DNA of 64,000 nucleotides from Mycobacterium sp. ENV421 (lineage in GTDB: Bacteria; Actinomycetota; Actinomycetes; Mycobacteriales; Mycobacteriaceae), in contig NZ_PDHO01000012.1 in the NCBI RefSeq assembly GCF_002887815.1, positions 62,001-126,000 of the forward strand, given 5' to 3'. A program made the position numbers and the translations under genes. Each line of letters opens with the position of its first letter. Position 1 is the stretch's first letter. The notes under the pieces are model-generated. The model was not told where the DNA came from, searched no databases, and saw nothing but the letters and a program-made list of their open reading frames with translations. Positions 36,265 to 46,544 of the stretch are shown piece after piece.

Positions 36265-39200
36265 TTGAGTTCCAAGAAGCATGCGGCTCGCCACCGAAAG
36301 CTGGCGGGCCGCCATCGGAAGCGTGCCGCCGGGAACGGTAAGCGCGCGGCGCGCAATGGAATGTTGGCCGCCGCGGTGGGCCTGGGTCTGGCGGTAAGCG
36401 TCGGAAACGGTGTCGCTGCGGCGTCCACCGACGGCGGCTCGGATTCCGGAAACTCTTCGGCGAGCAACTCCGGCAGCAATTCCGGTCATTCCACGAACTC
36501 CACCCGCGGTCCCAAGAATGCCGGGCCCGCTCGCACCCGTTCGACAGCCAAGCAGCCGACGAAGTCTGACTCCAACAGCGGTTCCTCGGTGTCCGTCCGG
36601 TCGTCAACCACGGGCCGTATCCCGTCGGCGGACAGCACTGTCGAATCGTCCACCTCGACGATCTCTCAGTCCGAATCGTCCACCTCGACGATCTCTCAGT
36701 CCGAATCGTCCACCTCGACGATCTCTCAGTCCGAATCGTCCACCTCGACGATCTCTCAGTCCGAATCGTCCACCTCGACGATCTCTCAGTCCGAATCGTC
36801 CACCTCGACGATCTCTCAGCCCGAATCGTCCACCTCGACACTGTCGTCGACCGACACCGTCACGACCCCGGCCACTGCCGTTGACACCGCGACCGTCGCG
36901 CCGACCGAGGCTCCGCCGGCCACCGCGACAACTTCAAAGGCCGGCGCAGTGAGCAAGTCCACCACCGCCAGGTCCGCCGTCGCGCCGTCGGCCGCCGCCT
37001 ATTCGATGAACGGCGACCTGACTGCCGTCCAGGACGGCGCGGGTCCGATCACGACGCCCGCGCATTATGACATCCAGACCACGCTCGACGCCTGGGCGGC
37101 GCAGCTCGACGCGCTGGTGGCGGCTCCGCTCACTGGCGCCAACGGCTGGCTCAAGTTCCCGGTCACGTTCCTGGACGCGTTCTTCAAGCCCTCGATCGTG
37201 GTCGACCGGCTCTCCTACGGCCTCAACGGCCTGGCAACCCTGATCGATCAATTCGTGCCGCCGTTCAAAATGGTCGATGGTGCTCCTTCGGCCATCACGG
37301 AGGCGTCGGTGACGGCTGCGGTGCTCGCGGGCGCCATCGTGCTGTTCAACACCTCACAGACCGTCGACATCCCGCACTGGATAGACGAGGCGATCAGTCT
37401 GGCCGGGGCGTTGCAAGACATCGCCGCGAACCCCGTCGTCAACGGCCTCACCGCGAACGACATGGATGGTGTCGTCGGGGCGGCGAGGGCGGCATTCCTG
37501 TCGCCAAAGACCGTGTTGGACATGACAATCGACCTCGGCAAGGCCCCGAATCCGGTGTCGCTGGCGATGTATGTGGTCGTGGTCGCGATCTTCCGGCGCT
37601 TCGCGGACGTGGCGACTGATCACGCCCCGGTCGTCACCGACATGCGGCAGACCAGTCAGCATCTCCCAGGTGCCAGCGGAACCACCGTCTCGGGGTATGT
37701 CCAGTTCTATGATGCCGACGGCGACCCGATCACCTCGTACGGTTTCACCGAACCCGACGACAGCCGCTTCACCGTCACCGTGGTCGATGGCACCAACGGG
37801 CGGATGAATTGGACTGTGTGGGACTGGAATCCGCTGGGCCCCACCACTCCCAAGACGCTGACGTTCACGCTGACGGTCTTGGCGCAAGGCGACGGTCAGA
37901 TCAGCGTGTCGAAGCCGTACATGCCAAACGGGGATGAAACCGTGAAGACGGTCACCGTGACCGTCTACTACAACCAGGCTGTAGGGACGATGACCAACAC
38001 GGTCTCGAGCACCTCGTCCCTAGGTGTGGTTCGCGGCTCGATCAGCACACCGCAGAACGCGGACAACCCGACGACATTCGCACTCAACGGAGCCAGTGGG
38101 GGCTCGGCGTACACCGCCAACGGCGGCATCGTGAAGCTCAACGCGGCCACCGGCGCCTACACCTACATCCCGAACCGGGCCTCGACTGCCACGACGGATT
38201 CGTTCCAGGTGGTCAGTACCGACAGCTTCGGCTACAGCTACACCACGTCAGTCTCGGTGCCGGTGAGTTCGGTGTCACCGGTGACGACCTTCAACACCAG
38301 GACCGGCACTGTGACCGGCAATCTGGACATCCCCGCCGGCAGTGCCGATAGCGGGCTGATGACCTACACGCTGGGCACCGCCCCCAACTCCGCCAGGGGC
38401 ACGGTGACGGTGAATGCCGATGGCACCTTCGTTTACACCAGGTCGGCGACGGCCGGATCGCAGCCCACGACGGACTCGTTCACGATCCTGGGTACCGACA
38501 GCAGCGGGAAAACGGTGACCGTCGCGGTGGTCAACGTCAACGCTACGACGGGCAACAGTGCACCGGTGGGCAACGGTGTGACAGTGGGCAGTTCGAAACT
38601 GGAGCGGATCGTCGGTCCGTACGACAAGCAGACCACGACCGGAACTCTGAAAGCGACTGACGCAGACGGTGATCCGGTGACCTGGGCGGCCGGCACATAC
38701 AGCACCGCCCAGGGCGGGTCGATCACGGTTGCTGCCAACGGCACGTTCACCTACACGAACCAGAAGTACGCGTGGTTCGGCGTCTCGGACAGCTATTGGC
38801 ACGACCATGCTGTCACGGGGGACCCCGGGGACACGTTCACCGTCAACGTCAGTGACGGCTTCGGCGGTACCACCGCAGTGACCTACGGCATTCCGATCGA
38901 AAAACAAAATGCGACACCGACATTGTCGGGAACGGTCAACGGAACCCCGACGGTCGATATTCTGGGCGTGCGGAGAGGCTCGATCAACACCGGCTCCGAC
39001 GATGACGGCGACAGCCTGACCTACGGCCTCGTCGGTGCCACCCTAGGGTCGGCCTATACCGCCAACGGCGGCATCGTGACGATGAACGGCACATCGTTCA
39101 CCTACATTCCCAAGGTCGGGGTGACCTCGGATTCGTTCCAGGTGCAGGTGAACGACGGTCACGGCGGCATCACCACGGCGACGGTCAGCCTCACCGGGCT

Positions 39201-40206
39201 GACGACGCCCGGCACGACGACGAACATAAACAAGGCAACGCTGGGTACCGAGACTGGAACGCTGAACATTCCGTCGCCGAGCGACACCACGACTCTCGGT
39301 CTGGCCTACAGCGTCGGTACCGGTCCGTCAAAGGGCACGGTGACGCTCACCAACACCGGTGGCACCTATACCTATACCTACGTGCGGAACTCGAGCCTGG
39401 GCCATTCGACGTCCAACGTCGATTCATTCACCATCAACGCCACCGACGCCTCGGGCAAGACGGTGACGGTCGCGACGATCAGCGTGGCGCCGGACGTGGC
39501 CAACACCGTGCCCGTGATATCTACAGCGACAACAGATAAGGGCAGCACGGACAGCAACAAGTGGCGGTTGGACACGTTGGCGGGCAACAACCGTCAACAG
39601 ACGACCACCGGCAAGATCACCGCGACTGACGCCGACGGTGACACGCTCACGTATTCGTTGGTGGATGGCACGACCCACGCCGCCGTTACCACCACGACCA
39701 ATGGTGGGTCGGTCACGTTCAATGCCGACGGGTCGTACACGTACACGATCGTCAAGGACAAGTCGTACTTCCACGCCGCGGCCAAGGTCGGTGCCTCTGG
39801 TGCGGCAGTGAACGACACGTTCACTGTCGCGGTCAGCGACAGCCTCGGCGGCGTCGCCTATACCACGGTGACGATGGCCACCTACGCGGTGAACAGCGCA
39901 CCGACCTTCGTCAGTTCCAGTGGCGTGACCAATGTGTTTGGACTGAAGACCGTGAGCGGTATCAAGTTCTCAGACGCCGATGGGGACACAATCGGGACAA
40001 CGCGCAACCCGTCGAACGGATCTGCCGGGTACTTCGCTCCGAGCGGATTCACCGGCGGTACCGACAACGTCCAAAGCGGCACAGGGGCGCTGGTCACCTT
40101 CACCGGCACCTACACGCTCTACGTGCAGGACGGTTATTACACGGTCAGCAACGGTGTCATCACCGGCTCCTATGCCGTGTCGACGCCGACAAAGTCCTGG
40201 AGTTGA
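36265..40206 (+). CDS. Secreted VCBS/cadherin-like repeat protein 2
   Basis: A 1313-residue protein, the longest of the three paralogs. TTG 36265 is chosen because it aligns with the starts of the other two and follows GGGAGATCG. Basic n-region (SSKKHAARHRK...), hydrophobic core, predicted cleavage near VAAA (residue 53). The linker (54-270) contains a perfect 30-bp tandem array. A diverged version of the shared helical domain lies at about 280-440 (DAFFKPSIV, IDQFVPPFKM). Then six or seven VCBS/Ig-like units, including DADGDPVTW, DDDGDSLTYGL and DADGDTLTYSL calcium-type turns, and a C-terminal DGYYTVSNG motif. No cell-wall sorting signal. Two more repeat units than its neighbours explain the length. 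Confidence 0.8.
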   Translation: MSSKKHAARHRKLAGRHRKRAAGNGKRAARNGMLAAAVGLGLAVSVGNGVAAASTDGGSDSGNSSASNSGSNSGHSTNSTRGPKNAGPARTRSTAKQPTKSDSNSGSSVSVRSSTTGRIPSADSTVESSTSTISQSESSTSTISQSESSTSTISQSESSTSTISQSESSTSTISQSESSTSTISQPESSTSTLSSTDTVTTPATAVDTATVAPTEAPPATATTSKAGAVSKSTTARSAVAPSAAAYSMNGDLTAVQDGAGPITTPAHYDIQTTLDAWAAQLDALVAAPLTGANGWLKFPVTFLDAFFKPSIVVDRLSYGLNGLATLIDQFVPPFKMVDGAPSAITEASVTAAVLAGAIVLFNTSQTVDIPHWIDEAISLAGALQDIAANPVVNGLTANDMDGVVGAARAAFLSPKTVLDMTIDLGKAPNPVSLAMYVVVVAIFRRFADVATDHAPVVTDMRQTSQHLPGASGTTVSGYVQFYDADGDPITSYGFTEPDDSRFTVTVVDGTNGRMNWTVWDWNPLGPTTPKTLTFTLTVLAQGDGQISVSKPYMPNGDETVKTVTVTVYYNQAVGTMTNTVSSTSSLGVVRGSISTPQNADNPTTFALNGASGGSAYTANGGIVKLNAATGAYTYIPNRASTATTDSFQVVSTDSFGYSYTTSVSVPVSSVSPVTTFNTRTGTVTGNLDIPAGSADSGLMTYTLGTAPNSARGTVTVNADGTFVYTRSATAGSQPTTDSFTILGTDSSGKTVTVAVVNVNATTGNSAPVGNGVTVGSSKLERIVGPYDKQTTTGTLKATDADGDPVTWAAGTYSTAQGGSITVAANGTFTYTNQKYAWFGVSDSYWHDHAVTGDPGDTFTVNVSDGFGGTTAVTYGIPIEKQNATPTLSGTVNGTPTVDILGVRRGSINTGSDDDGDSLTYGLVGATLGSAYTANGGIVTMNGTSFTYIPKVGVTSDSFQVQVNDGHGGITTATVSLTGLTTPGTTTNINKATLGTETGTLNIPSPSDTTTLGLAYSVGTGPSKGTVTLTNTGGTYTYTYVRNSSLGHSTSNVDSFTINATDASGKTVTVATISVAPDVANTVPVISTATTDKGSTDSNKWRLDTLAGNNRQQTTTGKITATDADGDTLTYSLVDGTTHAAVTTTTNGGSVTFNADGSYTYTIVKDKSYFHAAAKVGASGAAVNDTFTVAVSDSLGGVAYTTVTMATYAVNSAPTFVSSSGVTNVFGLKTVSGIKFSDADGDTIGTTRNPSNGSAGYFAPSGFTGGTDNVQSGTGALVTFTGTYTLYVQDGYYTVSNGVITGSYAVSTPTKSWS
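36643..36840 (+). repeat. 30-bp perfect tandem repeat array inside repeat protein 2
   Basis: A 30-bp unit encoding SSTSTISQSE is repeated with six full copies between 36661 and 36840, preceded by a partial copy from 36643. The first five copies are identical at DNA level; the sixth differs by a T-to-C (S to P) and a terminal G-to-A. Such identity implies recent expansion. Copy number should vary between strains. There are no spacers, so this is not a CRISPR. Confidence 0.95.
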
Positions 40207-40607
40207 CCGGCCCCGGTACCCGAAGCAATAGATCAGTCGCCAGCCCACTTGACTAATTGTCGACTGCCGGAGTCGATGTGATGTTGCTGGCCAACGGTGA
40301 TGGGTTCGGTTTGCCGCGATTGACAGCTCCACGTCCTGGGTGTTTCGTGCTGGCCCGACTTAGCTGAGCATCATGCACGTTGATTTGCTATAGGCACTCT
40401 TGGCGTAGTCGCATTCTGTGCCTGAGCTACGCGAAACACATGGAATCCACAGTGGACACACAGCTCAAAGCGCCTGGAACACACCGAACATCGTAGATCC
40501 TTGAGCCTGCAACAGGCACAGTGTCGGGTTGTGGGGTCAACAGGCACCGCGGTTAGCTGTGTTGCGCAGGGCTCGGCTATGTCGCGTCTCACGGGTCGGG
40601 AGAGTCG
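40207..40607. other. 401-bp intergenic region before repeat protein 3
   Basis: No convincing gene. It contains nested inverted repeats (GGCAC 40393-40397 with GTGCC 40418-40422; GCGTAG near 40403 with CTACGC near 40427) and, at about 40551-40568, a weaker version (GGTTAGCTGTGTTGCGCA) of the GTTA-GTTGCG box found before repeat genes 1 and 2. It probably holds the promoter and leader of repeat protein 3. Confidence 0.5.
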
Positions 40608-43487
40608 GTGGCTTCCAAGAAGAAGCGGGCGGGTCGCCATCGGAAACAGGCGGCTCGGCATAGGAAAGTCGTCGCTCAGACCAGGACACACACCGCGCGC
40701 AACGGCGTCGTCGCCGCTGCGGTGGGCATCGGACTGGCAGTAGCCGCCGGCCAGGGCGTGGCTTCGGCTGCCACCGACGTCGGCTCGTCGAACTCCGGAT
40801 CGAAGTCGAGTTCGGCGGACGATTCCGCCAAGGCTGCCAGCTCGACTGCCGCCCACCGCTCGGTCGGGCGGACCAAGCCCCGGACCACTCGCTCGTCCAC
40901 TAGCGCGTCGCCAACGACTACGTCCAAGAACACGGGCTCGACGAGTGCGGCCGCGGTATCGACAACGAAGACCGCAGCCGGCGCTGTCTCAACGGATGCG
41001 GCGGCCGGATCCTCGGCTGCTGCGGTAAGCACAACCTCGACGAGCGCGACCGCTGCCGAGACGGTCGTGGAGTCGACCGCCAGCGCCACGCCCAAAACCG
41101 CCGCCTCGTCGTCCGTGGCAACAGCCTCAGCGACGGCGTCGTCCTCGCCGGCGAACGTTTTCCTGGCCACCTTGTCCAGGGCGATCAACCGCCTCGCCGG
41201 CTGGCCCGGTACTCCGAAGAATTTTGTCACCATCACGAACCACACGATCGATCAGGCTCTCGACACCGCCGATAGTCAGCTCGACTCCTCGGTCGCGACG
41301 GCGGTCGCGGGCAGCCCGGCTCGTTGGGTTCCCGATCTCGTCGGCGTACTGAATCTCTTTGTCGTCTCGGCGATTCCCGACTACACGTTCAGTGACACCC
41401 TCAACGCATGGGGTGACTTCCTGAACCGGGTGGTGCGGCCGTTCAAGATCGTCTCCTCGGCGAGCACGTTCGGCGTCATCACGCCGTACAAGATCATGGC
41501 GGCCGCGGTTGCCGGTGCCGCAACGGTGCTGACGGACATGCTCAACAATGTCTACGACCCGGCGCAGTGGGAGATCGACGTCATCTATGTGACGACCGGG
41601 GCCACCGTCACCCGATCTGATCTGAGCGACTCCACCACATTGGAAACCAAGATCGCAGCGTCGGTGGCGCTGGGTGGCGGCGTCTACAGCACCCCGACAG
41701 AGGCGTTCGATCTGACTTTGCCGACTTGGACTGCGGCACAAGTGAATCCGTTCACCGTCGCCACCTACGTCGTGCTGGTCGGTTTGTACAAGCGGTTCCA
41801 GGAGATGGCCGCTCTGACAACCTTCACGACCAGCACCCAGTACAACTCTGGTACCCCGTACACCATCGACTTGGGGAGTGCCAGCACGCGCTCGGAGTAC
41901 GCCAACGGAACGTTCACCGCGGTCGATGGGGACGGTAATCCGGTGAGCTTCGCCCCTGCCGACGGCAACACGTACACGTCAGCATGGGGGGCTTTGGTAA
42001 CGATCAACACCTACAGCGGCGGATACACCTACACGGCCACGCTTCCCGGTGCGGCGTACTTCCACGCAGGCGCGGCCGGCGCGTACGACACGGTGCAGAT
42101 ACCCGTGACCTCGGCCGACGGTGCACCGTACACCCTCACCTTCCAGGTCAAGATCGTCTCGACGACGAACACCGCCCCCACGGTGTCCACCACGGTGGGT
42201 ACCGCTGACGCGCTGGGCGTCGTGCGAGGCACCGTCAACGGCAGCGACGCCGAGGGGGACACACTGACGTATTCCTTGGTCAGCTCATCGGTCAGCGGGC
42301 TGAGCGGCAATTCCGCCAAGACCTCGAATGGCGGCATCGTCACCCTCAACTCGTCCACCGGCGTCTTCACCTACACCTCGACGACCACTGGCGGTACCTC
42401 GGCAAGCTTCCAGATGCAGGTGGATGACGGCCACGGTGGCACTGTCACCCAGACGGTCACGGTGCCCAACACCACCTCGATCACTCCGGCCAACGTCAAC
42501 ACCGCGACGATCGGCGTCGTCACCGGTTCGGTGCCGGCCCCCGGCAGCGACGCCGGGATGTACACGTACAGCCTGGCCGGCGGTCCGGCGTACGGCACCG
42601 TGACGTTCGATGCGAGCACCGGCGCTTTCACCTACACCCGGACTGCGTCGGGCCATACCGAGCCGGCGGCCGACTCGTTCACCGTGCTCGCCACCGATGC
42701 CAACGGCCGCTCCGTCACCCTGAAGATGACCGTCCAGCCGACGATCGCCGACACTGCGCCGACCATCACCGGGACCACGACGAGTGTTGGCAGCACAGAT
42801 ACGACGAAGTGGGGTCTCAACACGAGTACGTGGACGCAGACCACCACCGGCAAGCTCACCGCGACCGACGCCGACGGTGACACGCTCACCTACTCGCTGG
42901 TTGATGGCTCGACCCACGCCGCCGTAACGACCACCACCAACGGTGGCACCGTCACGTTCAATGCGGACGGCTCGTACACGTACTCGATCACCAAGAATCA
43001 GGCGTACTTCCATGGTGCGGCGAAGATCGGGGCGACTGGAACGGCGGTGGCCGACTCCTTCACCGTCGCGGTGAGCGACGGGTACGGGGGCGTCGCGTAC
43101 ACCACCATCACTATGCCGATTTACGCGGTGAACAGCCCGCCCGTGATCACCGGCTTCGGCAGCCTCGCGTGCGCCTTCTACCTCTGCACGGTGGGCACGA
43201 TGACAATCAGTGATCCTGACGGCGACAGCATTCCGGAGGCGAAGATCACCGCCGGTACGGGTGCCGGGTACACCCTGGCCACCGGATCGGTCACCAGCTG
43301 GGGCTCCGGCGTGACCACCATCTCGTGGACCGCCGGCGGCACCTTCGGTACGACGGCTACCGCCAATACCTTCACCGTTTACGACGGCTACTACACCGTC
43401 ACCAACGGTGTGACCAACACCAGCAGCCCGGCGACGTTCTGGGTGTCCTACGCCGCCGCCTCCGGCACCCGGACCACCGGCAACTAA
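40608..43487 (+). CDS. Secreted VCBS/cadherin-like repeat protein 3
   Basis: A 959-residue paralog closest to repeat protein 1. Basic n-region KKKRAGRHRKQAARHRK, hydrophobic core ARNGVVAAAVGIGLAVAAG, cleavage expected after VASA (residue 54). A Ser/Thr/Ala linker reaches to ~180, then the shared helical domain at about 182-400 (RLAGWPGTPKNF, FSDTLNAWGDFLNRVVRPF). VCBS/Ig-like units occupy roughly 410-835 with DAEGDTLTYSL and DADGDTLTYSL turns. The C-terminal domain contains CAFYLCTVG (a Cys pair also in repeat protein 1, CAFALCTVG) and YDGYYTVTNG. Start GTG 40608 with GGGAGAGTCG. A segment near 42843-42984 is nearly identical to repeat gene 2. Likely exported adhesin or matrix protein; function unknown. 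Confidence 0.8.
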   Translation: MASKKKRAGRHRKQAARHRKVVAQTRTHTARNGVVAAAVGIGLAVAAGQGVASAATDVGSSNSGSKSSSADDSAKAASSTAAHRSVGRTKPRTTRSSTSASPTTTSKNTGSTSAAAVSTTKTAAGAVSTDAAAGSSAAAVSTTSTSATAAETVVESTASATPKTAASSSVATASATASSSPANVFLATLSRAINRLAGWPGTPKNFVTITNHTIDQALDTADSQLDSSVATAVAGSPARWVPDLVGVLNLFVVSAIPDYTFSDTLNAWGDFLNRVVRPFKIVSSASTFGVITPYKIMAAAVAGAATVLTDMLNNVYDPAQWEIDVIYVTTGATVTRSDLSDSTTLETKIAASVALGGGVYSTPTEAFDLTLPTWTAAQVNPFTVATYVVLVGLYKRFQEMAALTTFTTSTQYNSGTPYTIDLGSASTRSEYANGTFTAVDGDGNPVSFAPADGNTYTSAWGALVTINTYSGGYTYTATLPGAAYFHAGAAGAYDTVQIPVTSADGAPYTLTFQVKIVSTTNTAPTVSTTVGTADALGVVRGTVNGSDAEGDTLTYSLVSSSVSGLSGNSAKTSNGGIVTLNSSTGVFTYTSTTTGGTSASFQMQVDDGHGGTVTQTVTVPNTTSITPANVNTATIGVVTGSVPAPGSDAGMYTYSLAGGPAYGTVTFDASTGAFTYTRTASGHTEPAADSFTVLATDANGRSVTLKMTVQPTIADTAPTITGTTTSVGSTDTTKWGLNTSTWTQTTTGKLTATDADGDTLTYSLVDGSTHAAVTTTTNGGTVTFNADGSYTYSITKNQAYFHGAAKIGATGTAVADSFTVAVSDGYGGVAYTTITMPIYAVNSPPVITGFGSLACAFYLCTVGTMTISDPDGDSIPEAKITAGTGAGYTLATGSVTSWGSGVTTISWTAGGTFGTTATANTFTVYDGYYTVTNGVTNTSSPATFWVSYAAASGTRTTGN

Positions 43488-43498
43488 CGCGCGCCTCG

Positions 43499-43609
43499 TC
43501 AGAGCCCTGCCAGCTGCGGAAGCGTCGCGTGGGCGATCAGGAAGTAGAGAGTCAGGCCGGTGCCGTCGACGATCGTGGCGATCATCGGCGCCGACACCAC
43601 CGCCGGACA
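43499..43609 (-). pseudogene. Relic of MgtE-type magnesium transporter (C-terminal fragment)
   Basis: On the minus strand 36 codons read PAVVSAPMIATIVDG followed by TGLTLYFLIAHATLPQLAG and a stop. This is the pattern of the last transmembrane helix of MgtE transporters, where a DPA-S-P-ATL-D-TGL-IYF series is conserved. Nothing upstream in any frame continues the homology, so a full gene is absent. It lies in the 313-bp gap between repeat protein 3 and ribBA and marks the right edge of the accessory block. The rest of this gap shows no gene. Confidence 0.6.
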
Positions 43610-43800
43610 TCCGTCGTTAGTCCCCGGGGTCCGTCCTGTCACGCACGTCACACCGCGTCGCTGGCCTGCAGATATCGCCGATCGAGACGGCCGCTCGACG
43701 GCCGATTGGGCCGCTGAGCAGGACGGGCAATAGTTGCTCTTCCAAGGTGGTTCATACTGTCTGGAGGCAGCATTACGTGAGAAACGGGTAGGCGGCAAGG

Positions 43801-45072
43801 ATGACGAGGCTGGACACCGTCGAACGGGCGGTCGCCGATATCGCGGCCGGCAAGGCCGTCGTCGTCATCGATGACGAGGACCGCGAGAACGAGGGTGACC
43901 TGATCTTCGCCGCCGAGAAGGCGACGCCGGAGCTGGTCGCGTTCATGGTCCGCTACACCTCGGGCTACCTGTGTGTGCCGCTGTCCGGCGAGATCTGCGA
44001 CAAGCTTGGGCTGCTGCCCATGTACGCGGTCAACCAGGACAAGCACGGCACCGCCTACACCGTCACCGTCGACGCCAAACATGGTGTGGGAACCGGTATT
44101 TCGGCCGCCGATCGGGCGACGACGATGCGGTTGCTTGCCGACCCGGCCAGTGTCTCGGAGGACTTCACCAAGCCTGGTCACGTGGTTCCGTTGCGCGCCA
44201 AGGACGGCGGCGTGCTGCGGCGTCCCGGTCACACCGAAGCCGCGGTCGACCTGGCCCGGTTGGCGGGTCTGCAGCCTGCCGGTGCGATCTGCGAGATCGT
44301 CAGCCAGAAGGACGACGGTTCGATGGCCCAGACCGACGAGTTGCGGGTGTTCGCCGACGAGCACGACCTGGCCTTGATCTCAATCGCCGATCTGATCGAG
44401 TGGCGGCGCAAGCACGAAAAGCACATCGAGCGCATCGCCGAGGCCCGGATCCCCACCCGCCATGGCGAGTTCCGCGCGGTCGGCTACTCGAGCATGTACG
44501 AAGAGGTGGAGCATGTCGCCCTGGTCAAGGGTGACATCAGCGGTCCGGAGAACGACGGCCACGACGTACTGGTGCGAGTCCACTCCGAGTGCCTGACCGG
44601 TGACGTGTTCGGTTCGCGGCGCTGTGACTGCGGCCCCCAGCTGGACGCCGCGCTGGCGATGGTCGCGCGCGAGGGTCGCGGCATCGTGCTCTACATGCGC
44701 GGCCACGAGGGCCGGGGCATCGGTCTGATGCACAAGCTGCAGGCCTACCAGCTCCAGGACGCCGGCGCCGACACCGTCGACGCCAACCTGGAGCTCGGCT
44801 TGCCCGCCGACGCACGCGACTACGGGATCGGCGCGCAGATCTTGGTGGACCTCGGTGTGCGCTCGATGCGGCTGCTGACCAACAACCCGGCCAAGCGGGT
44901 CGGCTTGGACGGCTATGGGCTGCATATCATCGAGCGGGTGCCACTGCCGGTGCGGGCCAACGCCGAGAACATTCGCTACCTGATGACCAAGCGTGACCGG
45001 ATGGGTCACGACCTGACCGGCCTCGACGACTACGACCAGGTCGTTCCCGGTGACGTGGGCGGGGCCCTGTAG
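43801..45072 (+). CDS. ribBA: Bifunctional DHBP synthase / GTP cyclohydrolase II
   Basis: A 423-residue fusion. The N-terminal 3,4-dihydroxy-2-butanone 4-phosphate synthase (1-~205) has [16 protein letters not shown] and [16 protein letters not shown]; it converts ribulose 5-phosphate to DHBP. The C-terminal GTP cyclohydrolase II (~210-423) has the zinc site [16 protein letters not shown] and the catalytic [10 protein letters not shown]. Together they supply both precursors of riboflavin. ATG 43801 follows GGCAAGG. Corresponds to Rv1415 (ribA2). ribH follows after 34 bp. Confidence 0.96.
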   Translation: MTRLDTVERAVADIAAGKAVVVIDDEDRENEGDLIFAAEKATPELVAFMVRYTSGYLCVPLSGEICDKLGLLPMYAVNQDKHGTAYTVTVDAKHGVGTGISAADRATTMRLLADPASVSEDFTKPGHVVPLRAKDGGVLRRPGHTEAAVDLARLAGLQPAGAICEIVSQKDDGSMAQTDELRVFADEHDLALISIADLIEWRRKHEKHIERIAEARIPTRHGEFRAVGYSSMYEEVEHVALVKGDISGPENDGHDVLVRVHSECLTGDVFGSRRCDCGPQLDAALAMVAREGRGIVLYMRGHEGRGIGLMHKLQAYQLQDAGADTVDANLELGLPADARDYGIGAQILVDLGVRSMRLLTNNPAKRVGLDGYGLHIIERVPLPVRANAENIRYLMTKRDRMGHDLTGLDDYDQVVPGDVGGAL

Positions 45073-45106
45073 TGAGCGCCACGAGCGACGCTTGCGGAGC
45101 GAGTGA

Positions 45107-46033
<927 letters not shown>

Positions 46034-46047
<14 letters not shown>

Positions 46048-46504
46048 GTCTCATCACCACTTCGCCGGTGGCCCCGCAATTCGGCACCTCGGTGAACCCC
46101 AGGCTCTCGTAGACCGTTCGGGCGGCCGCGTTGTCGGGCGCCATCCGCAGAGTCGCGGTGCGTGCCCCGCGCCGTCGGGCCCAGTCCACCGCGGCCGCCA
46201 CCAGCCTGCGGGCCAGCCCGTGCCCTCGTGCCGCGGGCTCGAGCCACAGGGAGTACACGTACGCCGCCTGAGCGCTCTCCTGATAGACGGCGACCATGCC
46301 GACGGGCCTGCCGTCCAGCATCGCCACGAATTGCGCATGGTCGCGCAGCCGCCGGCGCCAGTCGGGCGCGGTGAACCGGGCCTCGACGAGGTACTGCGTG
46401 TCGGTCGTCCCGAACGTCTCGGTGAGCGCGCGCAGCCTCAGCTCGGCGAACTGTTCCCAGTCCGACTCGGTGAGACGAGTGATGCGCGCTGCTGGCACGC
46501 CCAC
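46034..46504 (-). CDS. GNAT-family N-acetyltransferase
   Basis: A protein of about 156 residues with the GNAT fold: motif A appears as [21 protein letters not shown] (the R-G-x-G-L acetyl-CoA loop) and motif B as [13 protein letters not shown]. It acetylates an amine on a small molecule or protein N-terminus; the substrate is not inferable. Start is GTG 46504 or 46498, leaving about 40 bp to the divergent uvrC start. Confidence 0.8.
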
Positions 46505-46544
46505 GACGGTAGTGCCTGTCGGCGCTCGGACTAACCTTGTGGAC

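Noticed and set aside
36643..36840. 30-bp repeats resembling a CRISPR array
   Set aside because: Repeats are directly adjacent without spacers, lie in frame inside a large gene and encode SSTSTISQSE units; no cas genes nearby.
43610..43800. FMN riboswitch before ribBA (also considered at 31812-31941 before ribE)
   Set aside because: The conserved RFN core segments are absent in both gaps.
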